Positions 55,124 through 64,000 of a stretch of 64,000 nt of DNA are shown here, piece by piece. Made by a program: the position numbers and the translations under genes. The stretch spans positions 1 through 64,000 of the forward strand of contig NZ_KE340326.1 in assembly GCF_000413435.1 (NCBI RefSeq), read 5' to 3'. The DNA comes from Campylobacter ureolyticus ACS-301-V-Sch3b (lineage in GTDB: Bacteria; Campylobacterota; Campylobacteria; Campylobacterales; Campylobacteraceae). Each line of letters begins with the position of its first letter. The first letter of the stretch is position 1. Under the pieces are notes generated by a model. It saw nothing but the letters and a program-made list of their open reading frames with translations. It did no database searches and had not been told where the DNA came from.

Positions 55124-55672
55124 CTACTTTTGAATATTTTCTTTATTTTTATTTTTTAAGCCCTCTATTGATAAAGCCGCTATAAACTCATCAAAAGCTT
55201 GCAAAGAAGCATTTTGTATAGCGCTATATCTTTCTTGATCACTTATAACTGAGCTTGTATCTCTTACGCTTTTTAAAAGTTTTGTAACTCTAAAATCATG
55301 ATCACCAGTTCCTGTTAAATTTACAACTCTTCCATCTTTTAGCTTAGTTTTAAAATTTAGACTTAAATTTGCTCTATAGCTTGTAACATAGCCGTATTGA
55401 TCGTAAGTTAAGGCTGAAAAATAAAGAGAGTTTATAGAAACTTCTATATAGCTTTGAGCTACATTTCTTGGGGCTAATTTTTTATGCAGTCTATAAACAA
55501 CACCTTCTCTAACAGCATCTTTTATAGCAACTGTATTTTGCGGATCTGTCTTACTCATAATAACATCTACAAAAATACTATCTCCTAAAATATCAAAAGT
55601 TATTTTAGAAACTGGCTTATATCCACATCCAACCATAAAAAATAAAGCTAAAAAAAGTGCTATTTTTTTCAT
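55124..55672 (-). CDS. lptE: LptE-like outer-membrane lipoprotein
   Basis: A 182-residue lipoprotein with a lipobox (FMVGC, Cys16), rich in short beta-strand patterns. The N-terminal CGYKPVSKI is typical of LptE (CGFxLR/K), and it has no other recognisable domain. LptE plugs the LptD barrel that inserts lipopolysaccharide. It overlaps leuS by four bases (ATGA), like the C. jejuni counterpart. The assignment leans on length, lipobox and gene order. Confidence 0.7.
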   Translation of the reverse strand: MKKIALFLALFFMVGCGYKPVSKITFDILGDSIFVDVIMSKTDPQNTVAIKDAVREGVVYRLHKKLAPRNVAQSYIEVSINSLYFSALTYDQYGYVTSYRANLSLNFKTKLKDGRVVNLTGTGDHDFRVTKLLKSVRDTSSVISDQERYSAIQNASLQAFDEFIAALSIEGLKNKNKENIQK

Positions 55673-58116
55673 TTTATCACCAAATTTACTAACTTTTCTT
55701 TTACATAAATTTCTTTTATAATGGTTTTATTTTCAAGCCATTTAGCGGCTTTTTCTTTGGCTAAGCTTATAATTTCATCTTGGCTTAGGTTTTTATCAAC
55801 CTCTATTTCAGCTCTTCTTTTTCCATTTACTGTAACTGCTAAATTTAATGCATCTTTTACAAAAACTTCATCTAAAATTTCTATTTTAGAAAAATTCTTT
55901 CTATTAAATAGCTCGTCACTTAACTCATTTGCAATATGTGGCACAATAGGTTCAAGTAAATTTAAAATTATCCAAAACCCTTCGGTTAAAACATCTTGAT
56001 TGTTTTGCGAATTTAAAGCATTTAGTGCTTCCATTGAGGCTGCTATTAGAGTATTAAAAGCAAAACTTTTTGTATAAACTTCATTTGCCCTGCTTAATGC
56101 TTCATAAACTTTCAATCTTGCATATTTTTCCTCTTTATTTAAAGAAGCGTGATTGATTTTTGGAATATCATTGGTTTTATAAACATTTATGCTTCTATCA
56201 TAAAGTCTATTTAAAAACTTATAAGCTCCCTCAACAGCACTATCATTCCATTCAAGTTCTTTTGCAGGCGGAGCAGCAAATAAAATAAACATTCTTGCAG
56301 TATCGGCACCATATTTTTTGATTATTTCATCAGGATCAACTGTGTTTCCTTTACTTTTACTCATTTTAGCACCATCTTTTAAAACCATACCTTGTGTTAA
56401 AAGATTAGAAAATGGCTCACTATCTCTTAAATAACCCAAATCCCTTAAAGCTTTTTGAAAAAATCTTGCATATAAAAGGTGTAAAATCGCATGCTCAATT
56501 CCTCCGATATACTCATCTACATTCATCCAATAATTTACACTTTTTTCATCAAAAGCTGAGCTCTGCCAAGTTTTTTCATCGCTTGCAAATCTAGCAAAAT
56601 ACCAACTACTTTCAAAAAAAGTATCCAAAGTATCACTTTCTCTAACTGCTTCTTTATGGCATTTTGGACAACTACATCTTTTCCAAGTAGGATGTTTATC
56701 AAGTGGATTTCCCTCACCTGTTATTTTTATATCTTCTGGCAAGGTTACTGGTAAATTCTCCAAAGCTTCTGGAACAAGACCACAAGTTTTACAATGAATC
56801 ATTGGAATTGGTGCGCCCCAATATCTTTGGCGACTAACTCCCCAATCACGAAGTTTAAAATTTTCAACCTTCTTGCCAATTCCTAAATTTTCAAATTTAG
56901 CTATAATTTTTTCTCTTGCGTCCTTGCTTTTTAGTCCTGTAAACTCATCAGAATTAACTAAAATTCCATCATCAATAAAAGCTTTTGAGCTATCATATTT
57001 ACCATTTTGTGGCTTAATACTTTGCTTAATAGCAAGGTTAAATTTACTTGCAAACTCATAATCTCTTTCATCATGAGCAGGAACTGCCATAACAGCACCA
57101 TCTCCATAATCAGCCAAAACAAAATTTGCAAGCCAGACAGGAATTTTTTCATTAGTTAGTGGATGGATAACATATAAATTTAAAAATACTCCATCTTTAT
57201 CGCTTTCTTGTCTTTGTCTTGGGCTTTGCTTTAAAATGGATTTTATCTTTTTAGTTGTTTTTTCATCAAGTAAATTTTTATTTAAAAGCTTTTCAACTAC
57301 TTTATGTTCAGGTGCAACTGCGGTATAACTTACTCCATAAATTGTATCAGGTCTTGTTGTAAAGACTTTAAATCCAGGAATTCCATCAAGTAAATTTTTA
57401 CTCTCTTCATCGAATTTTAAGAAAAATTCTAACCCCACACTTTTACCGATCCAATTTTCTTGCATTGTGATAACTTGAGGTGGCCATTTTCCTTCTAATT
57501 TTTTTAAATCATTTAAAAGCTCATCCGCATAATCAGTGATTTTTAGATAATATCCTGGCATATTTTTTTGTATTACTTCATGCCCACAACGCCAGCATTT
57601 TCCATCTTCAACTTGCTCATTTGCTAAAACTGTTTTATCGTGCTCGCACCAGTTTACGATCGCATTTTTCCTATAAACAAGACCTTTTTCATACATTTTT
57701 ATAAAAAACTCTTGCTCCCACTTTGTATAAAGTGGATCTGAAGTTGCTAAAAGTCTTTTTTTAGAAAAACTTAATCCTAAACTGTCAAGTTCTTTTATCA
57801 TATAATCAATATTTTCGTAAGTCCAAACTCTTGGGTGGATATTGTGTTTAATAGCGGCATTTTCAGCTGGCATTCCAAAACTATCAAAACCTATTGGGTG
57901 CAAAACATTAAAGCCTTGATTTCTATAATACCTTGCCATAGCATCACCAATAGTATAGTTTCTAACATGCCCCATGTGAATTTTTCCACTTGGATATGGA
58001 AACATACTTAAAATGTATTTTTTTGGCAAAGAGTAGTCATCTTTTGGCTCAAACTCACCGTTTTTTAACCAAATTTCTTGCCATTTTTTCTCTATTTCTT
58101 TAGCTTCATAAGCCAT
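55669..58116 (-). CDS. leuS: Leucyl-tRNA synthetase
   Basis: An 815-residue class I synthetase. The HIGH box is [10 protein letters not shown] (about 37-46) and the KMSKS box is [11 protein letters not shown]. The CP1 editing domain contains [13 protein letters not shown] and the conserved [12 protein letters not shown]. The length is close to the bacterial norm (about 810-880). It lies eight bases after the DUF6394 gene and overlaps the LptE-like gene. Confidence 0.97.
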   Translation of the reverse strand: MAYEAKEIEKKWQEIWLKNGEFEPKDDYSLPKKYILSMFPYPSGKIHMGHVRNYTIGDAMARYYRNQGFNVLHPIGFDSFGMPAENAAIKHNIHPRVWTYENIDYMIKELDSLGLSFSKKRLLATSDPLYTKWEQEFFIKMYEKGLVYRKNAIVNWCEHDKTVLANEQVEDGKCWRCGHEVIQKNMPGYYLKITDYADELLNDLKKLEGKWPPQVITMQENWIGKSVGLEFFLKFDEESKNLLDGIPGFKVFTTRPDTIYGVSYTAVAPEHKVVEKLLNKNLLDEKTTKKIKSILKQSPRQRQESDKDGVFLNLYVIHPLTNEKIPVWLANFVLADYGDGAVMAVPAHDERDYEFASKFNLAIKQSIKPQNGKYDSSKAFIDDGILVNSDEFTGLKSKDAREKIIAKFENLGIGKKVENFKLRDWGVSRQRYWGAPIPMIHCKTCGLVPEALENLPVTLPEDIKITGEGNPLDKHPTWKRCSCPKCHKEAVRESDTLDTFFESSWYFARFASDEKTWQSSAFDEKSVNYWMNVDEYIGGIEHAILHLLYARFFQKALRDLGYLRDSEPFSNLLTQGMVLKDGAKMSKSKGNTVDPDEIIKKYGADTARMFILFAAPPAKELEWNDSAVEGAYKFLNRLYDRSINVYKTNDIPKINHASLNKEEKYARLKVYEALSRANEVYTKSFAFNTLIAASMEALNALNSQNNQDVLTEGFWIILNLLEPIVPHIANELSDELFNRKNFSKIEILDEVFVKDALNLAVTVNGKRRAEIEVDKNLSQDEIISLAKEKAAKWLENKTIIKEIYVKEKLVNLVIK

Positions 58117-58124
58117 TTTTTCTC

Positions 58125-58463
58125 CTAAAATTCATCTTTATATTTTGCTGCTTCTATAATAGTTAAAACTATTGAAAAAAGATTTGCAAGACCTGCGCCT
58201 ATAACTAATGAATAGATAAGATTCATATTTGGATTTACAATATAAATTATAAAAGCTGGAATTAAATGCAAATCTGCAACCACAGAAGCTGCAAAAAGCT
58301 CTGTGGAAAGCAAATTTCTAACACCTATTTTTAAAAGAGTTGAAATTAAATTTATACTTGCAGCGACAAATAAAGCAACTCCGCTATGCATATATAAATA
58401 CCCTGCAATTGTGGTAAAACTCATCAAAGTAAAAAATACATGAACAACTCGTCCCCAATTCAT
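58125..58463 (-). CDS. Small conserved membrane protein (DUF6394-like)
   Basis: A 112-residue, three- or four-helix membrane protein ([20 protein letters not shown] at the N-terminus). It is a conserved member of this secF-leuS interval in epsilonproteobacteria. No function is known to me. It lies nine bases after secF and is almost surely cotranscribed with it. Confidence 0.7.
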   Translation of the reverse strand: MNWGRVVHVFFTLMSFTTIAGYLYMHSGVALFVAASINLISTLLKIGVRNLLSTELFAASVVADLHLIPAFIIYIVNPNMNLIYSLVIGAGLANLFSIVLTIIEAAKYKDEF

Positions 58464-58472
58464 TATAACTCC

Positions 58473-59444
58473 TTAAAGTGTGCCTTTTTCATACATTGCA
58501 CGCATTTTTTCTTTTTCTTTTTTTCTTTTTTGTTTTTCGGCTAAAAATGCGCGGTAATTTTTAACATTAAAATTAAAGAAGATTAAAGCTTGACTTGCAA
58601 TGAAAACAGAGCTATAAGTTCCAAAAATAACTCCTACCATAACAATAGAAGCAAAATCATTTATCATATCTCCACCAAATAAAAATAGCACAACAACGCT
58701 TATTAATGTAGTAAATGATGTTAAAACAGTTCTTGATAAAGTTCTTGAAACTGACTCGTTAATAACTCCATTTATGCAATCTTCTTTACTTTCTTGTATG
58801 CCCTCTCTAATCCTATCAAAAATAATAATTGTATCATTTAAAGAGTATCCAATTATCGTTAAAACTGCGGCTAAGGTGTCTAAATTTACATCTATTTTCA
58901 TCAATGAGATAAAACCAAGAACAACTAAAATATCATGCACCTCAGAAAGAACTGCAGCAAGAGCAAATCTCCACTCAAATCTCACACCAAGATAAATAAG
59001 TATGGCAATAAGTGAGATAATAACCGCCATCAAGCCACCTTTTTTTAGCTCATTTCCAACTTTTGGCCCAACAACATCAACTCTTCTTATCTCAAAATTT
59101 CCAGTATCTTTTAAAATTTGACTAATAGTAGCACTTACATCATTTCCAAGTGATTCGTTTGATCCTGAGTATCTTATAGTAATTTCTTCATTGCTTCCAA
59201 ACTCAGTTACACTTGCACCTTTTAACTCATTTACTTGATTTAATTTATGCCTAATATCCTCAATTGGAGCTTTACTATCATATTTTATTTGAATTAAAGT
59301 TCCACCTGAAAAATCTATTCCAAATTTTAACCCTTGAGTTCCTAGTAAAAAAATAGATCCTAACATCAAAATCAAAGAAATTGCAAAAAATAGGTGTCTA
59401 ACACCCATAAAATTATAAATTTTATCTTTATCAAATATTTGCAT
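58473..59444 (-). CDS. secF: Protein translocase subunit SecF
   Basis: A 323-residue RND-like translocase subunit with six helices. Motifs include GIDFSGGTLIQIKYD (about 43-57), SEVHDILVVLG and the cytoplasmic loop IIGYSLNDTIIIFDRIRE. It works with SecD to pull exported proteins out using proton-motive force. I start it at the ATG at 59444, with AGAAAGG upstream. It overlaps secD by 14 bases. The frame extending to 59471 has no ribosome site. Confidence 0.93.
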   Translation of the reverse strand: MQIFDKDKIYNFMGVRHLFFAISLILMLGSIFLLGTQGLKFGIDFSGGTLIQIKYDSKAPIEDIRHKLNQVNELKGASVTEFGSNEEITIRYSGSNESLGNDVSATISQILKDTGNFEIRRVDVVGPKVGNELKKGGLMAVIISLIAILIYLGVRFEWRFALAAVLSEVHDILVVLGFISLMKIDVNLDTLAAVLTIIGYSLNDTIIIFDRIREGIQESKEDCINGVINESVSRTLSRTVLTSFTTLISVVVLFLFGGDMINDFASIVMVGVIFGTYSSVFIASQALIFFNFNVKNYRAFLAEKQKRKKEKEKMRAMYEKGTL

Positions 59445-61029
59445 TTTCAGCCTTTCTAACTTTGTAACCAAACCAAAGTTTTGTATTTTTGCTTCTTTCC
59501 ATCTTGTCTACTAGTAAATCAAAAATTCCATGTGTTCCTAAAATCGCTGTTATCATAGAAGCTATTATACCTATGCTCATAGTAACGGCAAAGCCTTTAA
59601 CCGGACCTGTTCCATAAGCATAAAGTACAGCTGAAGTTATCAAAGTAGTTAAGTTTGAGTCGATGATAGCACTCATTGCTTTATGATAGCCTTTTTCAAT
59701 GCTATTTTTTATGCTATTTCCATGCCTAAGCATCTCTCTAATTCTTTCATTAATGATAACGTTTGCATCAACTGCCATACCAACGGTTAAAATTATACCG
59801 GCCATTCCAGGAAGTGTTAATGTAGCTCCAAAAAGTGCCATTATCGCAACTAAAAATAAAATATTTACAACCAATGCAATATTTGCTACAACTCCAGCAA
59901 GTCCGTAATAAAGTACCATAAATACCACTATTAAAATAGATGCTAAAGCTAAAGCAAAACTACTTTGTTTTATACTATCAGCACCAAGACTTGGTCCAAT
60001 AGTTCTTTCTTCACCCATTGTAACAGGGGCTAAAAGAGCTCCACTTCTTAATGCAATTGCAACATCTCTTGCTTCTTCCATGGTAAATCCACCACTTATT
60101 TGACCACTTCCACCACCTATTCTTTCATTTATTCTAGGTGCAGAATATACCTTATCATCTAAAACAATAGCAAGTCTTTTTCCTACATTGCTTCCTGTAA
60201 AATCACCAAATATTGCAGCACCTTCAGAGTTAAGTGTGAAATTTATAACCGGTTGATTTGCTTGATCAAATCCAACTCTTGCATCAACAAGCATTGAACC
60301 ATCTAAAACTGGAAGTTGTTTTACAACATATTTTTGCTCAGGATTTTTAGCATCATTTAGTATAATATCACCAAAACTTGCAGCTTGAGCTTTAGTTAAA
60401 AGATGAGCTCTATCTTGTCTTTTATCATCAAGTGCCATAAGCTGTAAATGAGCTGAAGTTGCTATTAAGTCTTTTGCACGTTGCTTATCCTCATTGCTCT
60501 TAACTCCTGGAATTTCAACTAAAATATCTTCTTTTCCCTGTCTTGCAACTGTTGGCTCACTTAAACCAAACTGATCTATTCTGTTTCTTATAGTCTCAAC
60601 AGCTTGATCAATAGCATATTCTTTTGTTGAGATAACTTCGTTTTCAGTTAAAGAAACATTATAAATTTGACCATTTTTTTGGATATTAAGCCCTGTTATT
60701 TTATTTAAAATGGCATCAAATTTATTCATCTCATCTTTATCTAAAACTTCAAACTCAAAGTAATTACTTTCAATTTTTAAGTCACTATATAAAAGATCTT
60801 CTTTACCTGCTGAATAGCTTAAACTTGATGCTACGGATTTAATCTTAGAACTTATTGCTTCATCTAAATCAACATTTAAAAGCATATGAAGTCCACCCTG
60901 TAAATCAAGTCCTAAGTTTATTTTTGGCATTTTGTCAATTTGCAAAAAAGAAGGAATTGAAAAAATAACAGAAAATACAAAAGTTATTATTAAAACAATA
61001 AATCTATATGTAACTTTTCCACTACGCAT
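59431..61029 (-). CDS. secD: Protein translocase subunit SecD
   Basis: A 532-residue protein with the SecD pattern: INLGLDLQGGLHMLLNV (about 38-54), then VETIRNRIDQFGLSEPTV (about 137-154) and TMEEARDVAIALRSGALLAPV. The C-terminal half holds six helices with GMAVDANVIINERIRE. It overlaps yajC by eight bases. The periplasmic domain is shorter than in E. coli SecD (615). Confidence 0.94.
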   Translation of the reverse strand: MRSGKVTYRFIVLIITFVFSVIFSIPSFLQIDKMPKINLGLDLQGGLHMLLNVDLDEAISSKIKSVASSLSYSAGKEDLLYSDLKIESNYFEFEVLDKDEMNKFDAILNKITGLNIQKNGQIYNVSLTENEVISTKEYAIDQAVETIRNRIDQFGLSEPTVARQGKEDILVEIPGVKSNEDKQRAKDLIATSAHLQLMALDDKRQDRAHLLTKAQAASFGDIILNDAKNPEQKYVVKQLPVLDGSMLVDARVGFDQANQPVINFTLNSEGAAIFGDFTGSNVGKRLAIVLDDKVYSAPRINERIGGGSGQISGGFTMEEARDVAIALRSGALLAPVTMGEERTIGPSLGADSIKQSSFALALASILIVVFMVLYYGLAGVVANIALVVNILFLVAIMALFGATLTLPGMAGIILTVGMAVDANVIINERIREMLRHGNSIKNSIEKGYHKAMSAIIDSNLTTLITSAVLYAYGTGPVKGFAVTMSIGIIASMITAILGTHGIFDLLVDKMERSKNTKLWFGYKVRKAENANI

Positions 61030-61351
61030 TTTTTGTCTTTTCTTGTTTTTTAGAGTCTTTCTCTACTTTTGGTGCCTCTTCTAATCTTTCTATTTTTCTT
61101 GCTACGCTTGTTCTTGCGATCTCAACAATTGTGCTATCATTAAGCGAAACTTTGATAAAATCATCACCTGGTTGTATAATCGTACATTTAAGACCACCAG
61201 AGGTTACTATTTTATCGCCTTTTTGAAGTCCTGCAAGCATTAAAGCATGAGCTTTTGCTTGTTTTTGCTGTGGCCTAATAAGTAAAAAATAAAAAATAAG
61301 ACCAAAGATTATGAAAGGAAAAAATGTCCCTAAAACGCTTCCTTGTTCCAT
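61022..61351 (-). CDS. yajC: Sec translocase accessory protein YajC
   Basis: A 109-residue protein with one N-terminal membrane helix (FFPFIIFGLIFYFLLIRPQQKQ) and the soluble GLQKGDKIVTSGGLKCTI segment, diagnostic of YajC. It joins SecDF in a complex. It is the first gene of the yajC-secD-secF-leuS run, and it starts only 11 bases from the divergent lnt gene. Promoters of both must therefore lie in the other coding region. Confidence 0.93.
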   Translation of the reverse strand: MEQGSVLGTFFPFIIFGLIFYFLLIRPQQKQAKAHALMLAGLQKGDKIVTSGGLKCTIIQPGDDFIKVSLNDSTIVEIARTSVARKIERLEEAPKVEKDSKKQEKTKNA

Positions 61352-61362
61352 GTAAGTCCTTT

Positions 61363-62664
61363 ATGAAAAATTTAATAAAGCGTTATTTTACCACAAATGA
61401 AATTATAAAAGGCTTTGTTATATCTGTTTTTATCTCAAATTTTATATTTTTAGGTTTTTTATCTGAAAATTTTGGTGGAATTTTTAATAATTTATTTTTA
61501 GAATTCATCTCGCCATTTATCGCAATATACGGCTTTTATAAGCTATTTAATTGCAATAAAATTGCATTTTTTTTCACAGGATTTTTTATAGGAATTTTAT
61601 GGTTTTATTGGGTTAGTTTTTCTTTGAAATTTTACGGACTTAGTTTTTTAATACCTTTAGAAATTTTATTTATAGCTTTTGTATATGGGATTTTGTTTTT
61701 AATATGTGGCTGGTTTAATAATAAATTTTATAAAATGGTAATGCTACTTTTAATAAGTTATTTTTATCCATTCAATTTTAATTGGCTAAATTTAGAATTA
61801 GTTTTAATGCCTGGTATTTTTGAGCCAAATATCCGCGGTTTAGCTTTTATATTTTTAGGAATTATCGCTCTTTATGAGATAAAAAATAAATTTAAAAAAG
61901 CTTTTATTTTTATAGTTTGCCTTTGCCTTTCTCTTCAAATTTTTGAGAATTACAGCTATGATTTTGGCTTTAAAACCAAGCTTGTAAATACAACTATCTC
62001 ACAAGATATAAAATGGCTAAATGAGTATAAAAATCCACAAATTAATGCAGTTTTAAAAGAAATTGATGAAGCAATTAATAATAATTTTGAGTTTATCATC
62101 TTTCCTGAAAATGCTATTGTGGCTTATTTAAATTTAGAGAAAAATTTAGAAAAAGAGCTAAAAGAAAAATCTTTTAAAATTTCTATTTTAACAGGAGCTT
62201 TAGCTTTTGAAAATAATCAAATTTACAACTCGGCTTTTTTATTTCAAAATGGCAAAATATCGCGTTTTGATAAGTATATTTTAGTTCCTTTTGGGGAAGA
62301 AATTCCTTTACCAAATTTTTTAAAAAATATTTTTAACAAAGTTTTTTTTAACGGTGCAGAGGATTTTACAAAGGCAAAAAATGTAAGCTTTTATAAAGTT
62401 AATGGTGCAAAAATTACAAATGCAATTTGCTATGAAGCTACGCGACCTGAGATTTATAAAAACTCGCCAAATTTTGTAGTTGCCATATCAAATAATGGTT
62501 GGTTTGTGCCATCAACTGAGCCTTTTTTACAAAAAACATTAATAAAATATTTTGCCACAAAATATAACACAACAGTTTATCACAGTGTAAATGGTAGTAA
62601 AAGTGAGATTATAAAACCAAAAAGTTTATGGATAAAAAGAGTTTTAAAAAGTCTTAATCTTTAA
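61363..62664 (+). CDS. lnt: Apolipoprotein N-acyltransferase
   Basis: A 433-residue protein with about six membrane helices followed by a nitrilase-type domain. The catalytic triad parts are FPENAI (Glu), DKYILVPFGEEIPL (Lys) and NAICYEATRPE (Cys). It adds the third acyl chain to lipoproteins, of which this window encodes several. I prefer the ATG at 61363. An upstream ATG at 61324 would overlap yajC, and neither has a good ribosome site. It is slightly shorter than the E. coli enzyme (512), as usual for epsilonproteobacteria. Confidence 0.88.
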   Translation: MKNLIKRYFTTNEIIKGFVISVFISNFIFLGFLSENFGGIFNNLFLEFISPFIAIYGFYKLFNCNKIAFFFTGFFIGILWFYWVSFSLKFYGLSFLIPLEILFIAFVYGILFLICGWFNNKFYKMVMLLLISYFYPFNFNWLNLELVLMPGIFEPNIRGLAFIFLGIIALYEIKNKFKKAFIFIVCLCLSLQIFENYSYDFGFKTKLVNTTISQDIKWLNEYKNPQINAVLKEIDEAINNNFEFIIFPENAIVAYLNLEKNLEKELKEKSFKISILTGALAFENNQIYNSAFLFQNGKISRFDKYILVPFGEEIPLPNFLKNIFNKVFFNGAEDFTKAKNVSFYKVNGAKITNAICYEATRPEIYKNSPNFVVAISNNGWFVPSTEPFLQKTLIKYFATKYNTTVYHSVNGSKSEIIKPKSLWIKRVLKSLNL

Positions 62665-63571
62665 TTTTTTTCTCATAATTTGCAAAAACAACACTTATTA
62701 AAATAATTAAAACTCCTATAATTTGAGTTAAATTTACATTTTGATTTAAAAAAACATAGGCAAAAAATATAGCTGATGGAAGCTCAACTGAAGTTATTAT
62801 CTCTCCAATTCCTGGGCGTAATTTTTTCATATAATATGAAAATGTAACAAGTGGGACAATAAGAGAGAAAAATGCAGCCAAAAGACTAAATATAAAACTT
62901 TTTTCAAGCATTTTAAAATCTAAATTTTTTAAATCTGAGTTAAAACCAAAAATATTTAAAATAATAAATATAACAAAAATAGTTAAAAATGCTCCAAAGC
63001 ACATAAATTTTGCCTTTATAATGGGATCTAAGTTTAAGGCTAAATTTTTAGTAAATTGGATAGTAAAAGCATAAGTTATGGCTGAAAGCAAAGCCAAAAA
63101 AGCTCCAAGATATGAAAATTTAATATTTTGATTTAGTAAATCAGTTGCTAAAATTGTGCCAAAAATTATGCAAACCACAACACAAATTTGATAAAGTGAT
63201 GGCATTGTTTTATTTACAAAACAAGCTATTAAAATAGAAATCCAAACTGATTGCATAAGCAAAACAGCACTCGCAGCGACACTTGTATGTATAAGAGAAA
63301 TCATATAAAATGTATTTGTTAAGGCAATACTACTTCCACTTATGATTACCTTTAATTTTGTAATTTTTAAAATTTTATGATTATTGGCTAGAATTTTTAC
63401 AAGCACAAAAAACATAATAAATCCTAAAAGAAACATACCACAAAGCAAAACTCCACTTGTTACACCATGTTTAAAAGCAGTATTATATATGGTTGCAGGA
63501 ATGCCATAGCTTATGGCGCCAATTGTTACAAAAAATGGAGCTAAATTTAAACTTTTATTGCTTATTTTCAT
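62654..63571 (-). CDS. DMT-superfamily (EamA) transporter
   Basis: A 305-residue protein with ten predicted helices arranged as two EamA repeats (about 10-140 and 160-300). The second repeat ends with VELPSAIFFAYVFLNQNVNLTQIIG. Substrates in this family are metabolites or amino acids, usually exported. Its 3' end overlaps the convergent lnt gene by 11 bases. No neighbour hints at the substrate. Confidence 0.82.
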   Translation of the reverse strand: MKISNKSLNLAPFFVTIGAISYGIPATIYNTAFKHGVTSGVLLCGMFLLGFIMFFVLVKILANNHKILKITKLKVIISGSSIALTNTFYMISLIHTSVAASAVLLMQSVWISILIACFVNKTMPSLYQICVVVCIIFGTILATDLLNQNIKFSYLGAFLALLSAITYAFTIQFTKNLALNLDPIIKAKFMCFGAFLTIFVIFIILNIFGFNSDLKNLDFKMLEKSFIFSLLAAFFSLIVPLVTFSYYMKKLRPGIGEIITSVELPSAIFFAYVFLNQNVNLTQIIGVLIILISVVFANYEKKIKD

Positions 63572-63644
63572 TTCAAACTATTTCACTTTTTTATATTTTT
63601 AAATTAATGGTGCTAAATTTATCAAAATTTAAGAATAAATTCAA

Positions 63645-63650
63645 TACAAT
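63645..63650 (+). promoter_or_regulatory. Possible -10 box of the ArsR-family gene
   Basis: TCAATACAATTCTAC contains TACAAT, seven bases before the start of the dyad operator. Transcription from here would begin within or next to that dyad, as expected for autorepression by an ArsR/SmtB protein. Confidence 0.4.
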
Positions 63651-63656
63651 TCTACG

Positions 63657-63674
63657 TATGAACATATATTCATA
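63657..63674. promoter_or_regulatory. ArsR/SmtB-type operator dyad
   Basis: TATGAA-CATATA-TTCATA is a perfect 6-bp inverted repeat about 28 bases upstream of the regulator ATG. It closely matches the kind of site bound by SmtB/ZiaR/CadC proteins (TATGAA half-sites). It overlaps the expected transcription start, which fits metal-relieved autorepression. Confidence 0.6.
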
Positions 63675-63701
63675 TATCAATTTAATTAATGGGAGATTGC
63701 G

Positions 63702-64000
63702 ATGGGCAAAAAAGAAAAAATTTTAGAAGATAGCCAAGAAATTTGCGAAAGTGTAGTTATACACAAAGAAGTGGTTGAAAATACAAAAACAAAAATGCCA
63801 GATGATACTTCGCTTAATGAATTGGCTGATTTTTTTAAAATTTTTGGAGACAGTACAAGAGTTAGAATTTTATGGGCTTTAAGCCTAAATCAAATGTGTG
63901 TTTGCGATATAGCTGCACTTTTAAATATGAGTCAATCAAGCATTTCTCATCAGCTTCGAGTATTGAAACAAAACAAATTTGTAAAAAACAGACGCGATGG
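63702..64000 (+). CDS. ArsR/SmtB-family metal-responsive repressor (truncated by window end)
   Basis: The reading frame starts at the ATG at 63702, with GGGAGA upstream, and runs off the window after about 99 codons. It has an N-terminal arm with a cysteine (QEICESVV), then the winged helix with FGDSTRVRILWAL, the metal-binding MCVCDIAALLNM and SQSSISHQLRVLKQNKFVK. The CVC in helix alpha-3 with an N-terminal cysteine resembles ZiaR/CadC sensors of Zn, Cd or Pb. The regulated gene, often a P1B-type ATPase, would be downstream of the window. Confidence 0.88.
   Translation, partial: MGKKEKILEDSQEICESVVIHKEVVENTKTKMPDDTSLNELADFFKIFGDSTRVRILWALSLNQMCVCDIAALLNMSQSSISHQLRVLKQNKFVKNRRD

Noticed and set aside
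61324..61362. Upstream ATG start for lnt.
   Set aside because: It lies inside yajC on the opposite strand and adds 13 residues unlike an Lnt N-terminus, though it is not excluded.

Overview
The window is AT-rich, gene-dense DNA from an epsilonproteobacterium. It is most likely a Campylobacter species, judging by protein similarity and by gene order that I recall from C. jejuni (selD-yedF-modE-fdh-torD-nspC-moaDE-moeA, and mfd-M23-folC-lptE-leuS-secF-secD-yajC-lnt). A nickel importer, a two-subunit class I fumarase and UGA-encoded selenoproteins would suit an anaerobic, possibly ureolytic species such as the C. ureolyticus group. That species guess is an inference. No phage, CRISPR array or insertion sequence was seen.

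Layout. 1-2553: the promoter-proximal part of an rRNA operon on the minus strand (16S, tRNA-Ala, tRNA-Ile; 23S would begin beyond base 1). 2554-9397: C4-dicarboxylate metabolism, with a WYL regulator, a DASS transporter, a fumarate-lyase family enzyme, class I fumarase alpha and beta, and a DcuA/DcuB-type antiporter. 9437-11083: an unassigned anchored envelope protein. 11159-19710: a selenium and formate dehydrogenase block on the minus strand (torD, TAT peptide, fdhA, fdhB, fdhC, fdhD, ModE-like regulator, yedF, selD). Both selD and fdhA need in-frame UGA read as selenocysteine, and simple ORF calling truncates selD and splits fdhA. 20034-23168: nspC and the molybdopterin genes moaD, moaE, moeA. 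23168-29265: a CPBP protein, a BaiN-type flavoprotein, a CX7C Sel1-repeat protein, crcB, plsC, an MFS carrier and rdgB. 29348-34428: an amino-acid ABC transporter whose permease and ATPase genes are separated by a 1011-residue type IIG restriction-modification gene. 34440-39073: a small membrane protein and a four-gene cassette (XpaC-like, TelA, two membrane-anchored propeller-like proteins). 39184-43791: nikZYXWV. 43859-45536: three lipoproteins (CsgG-like, DUF4810, DUF799). 45662-47800: a CjaA-like binding protein and GltS. 48102-61351: a conserved housekeeping block on the minus strand, with a Doc/Fic-like pair inserted between mfd and a DUF815 ATPase. 61363-64000: lnt, a DMT transporter and a truncated ArsR/SmtB-family metal sensor with its operator.

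How the genes work together. The fdh block joins selenophosphate synthesis (SelD, YedF), the Sec-containing catalytic subunit, electron transfer to the quinone pool (FdhB, FdhC), maturation (FdhD, TorD-like) and, next door, molybdopterin synthesis. Formate would be the electron donor, and fumarate supplied through fumarase, the lyase and the Dcu/DASS carriers is a plausible acceptor. The least explained parts are the TelA/XpaC-like/propeller cassette, the restriction gene embedded in the ABC operon, the Doc-like protein with a degenerate motif, the cysteine-repeat ModE relative and the fumarate-lyase paralogue.
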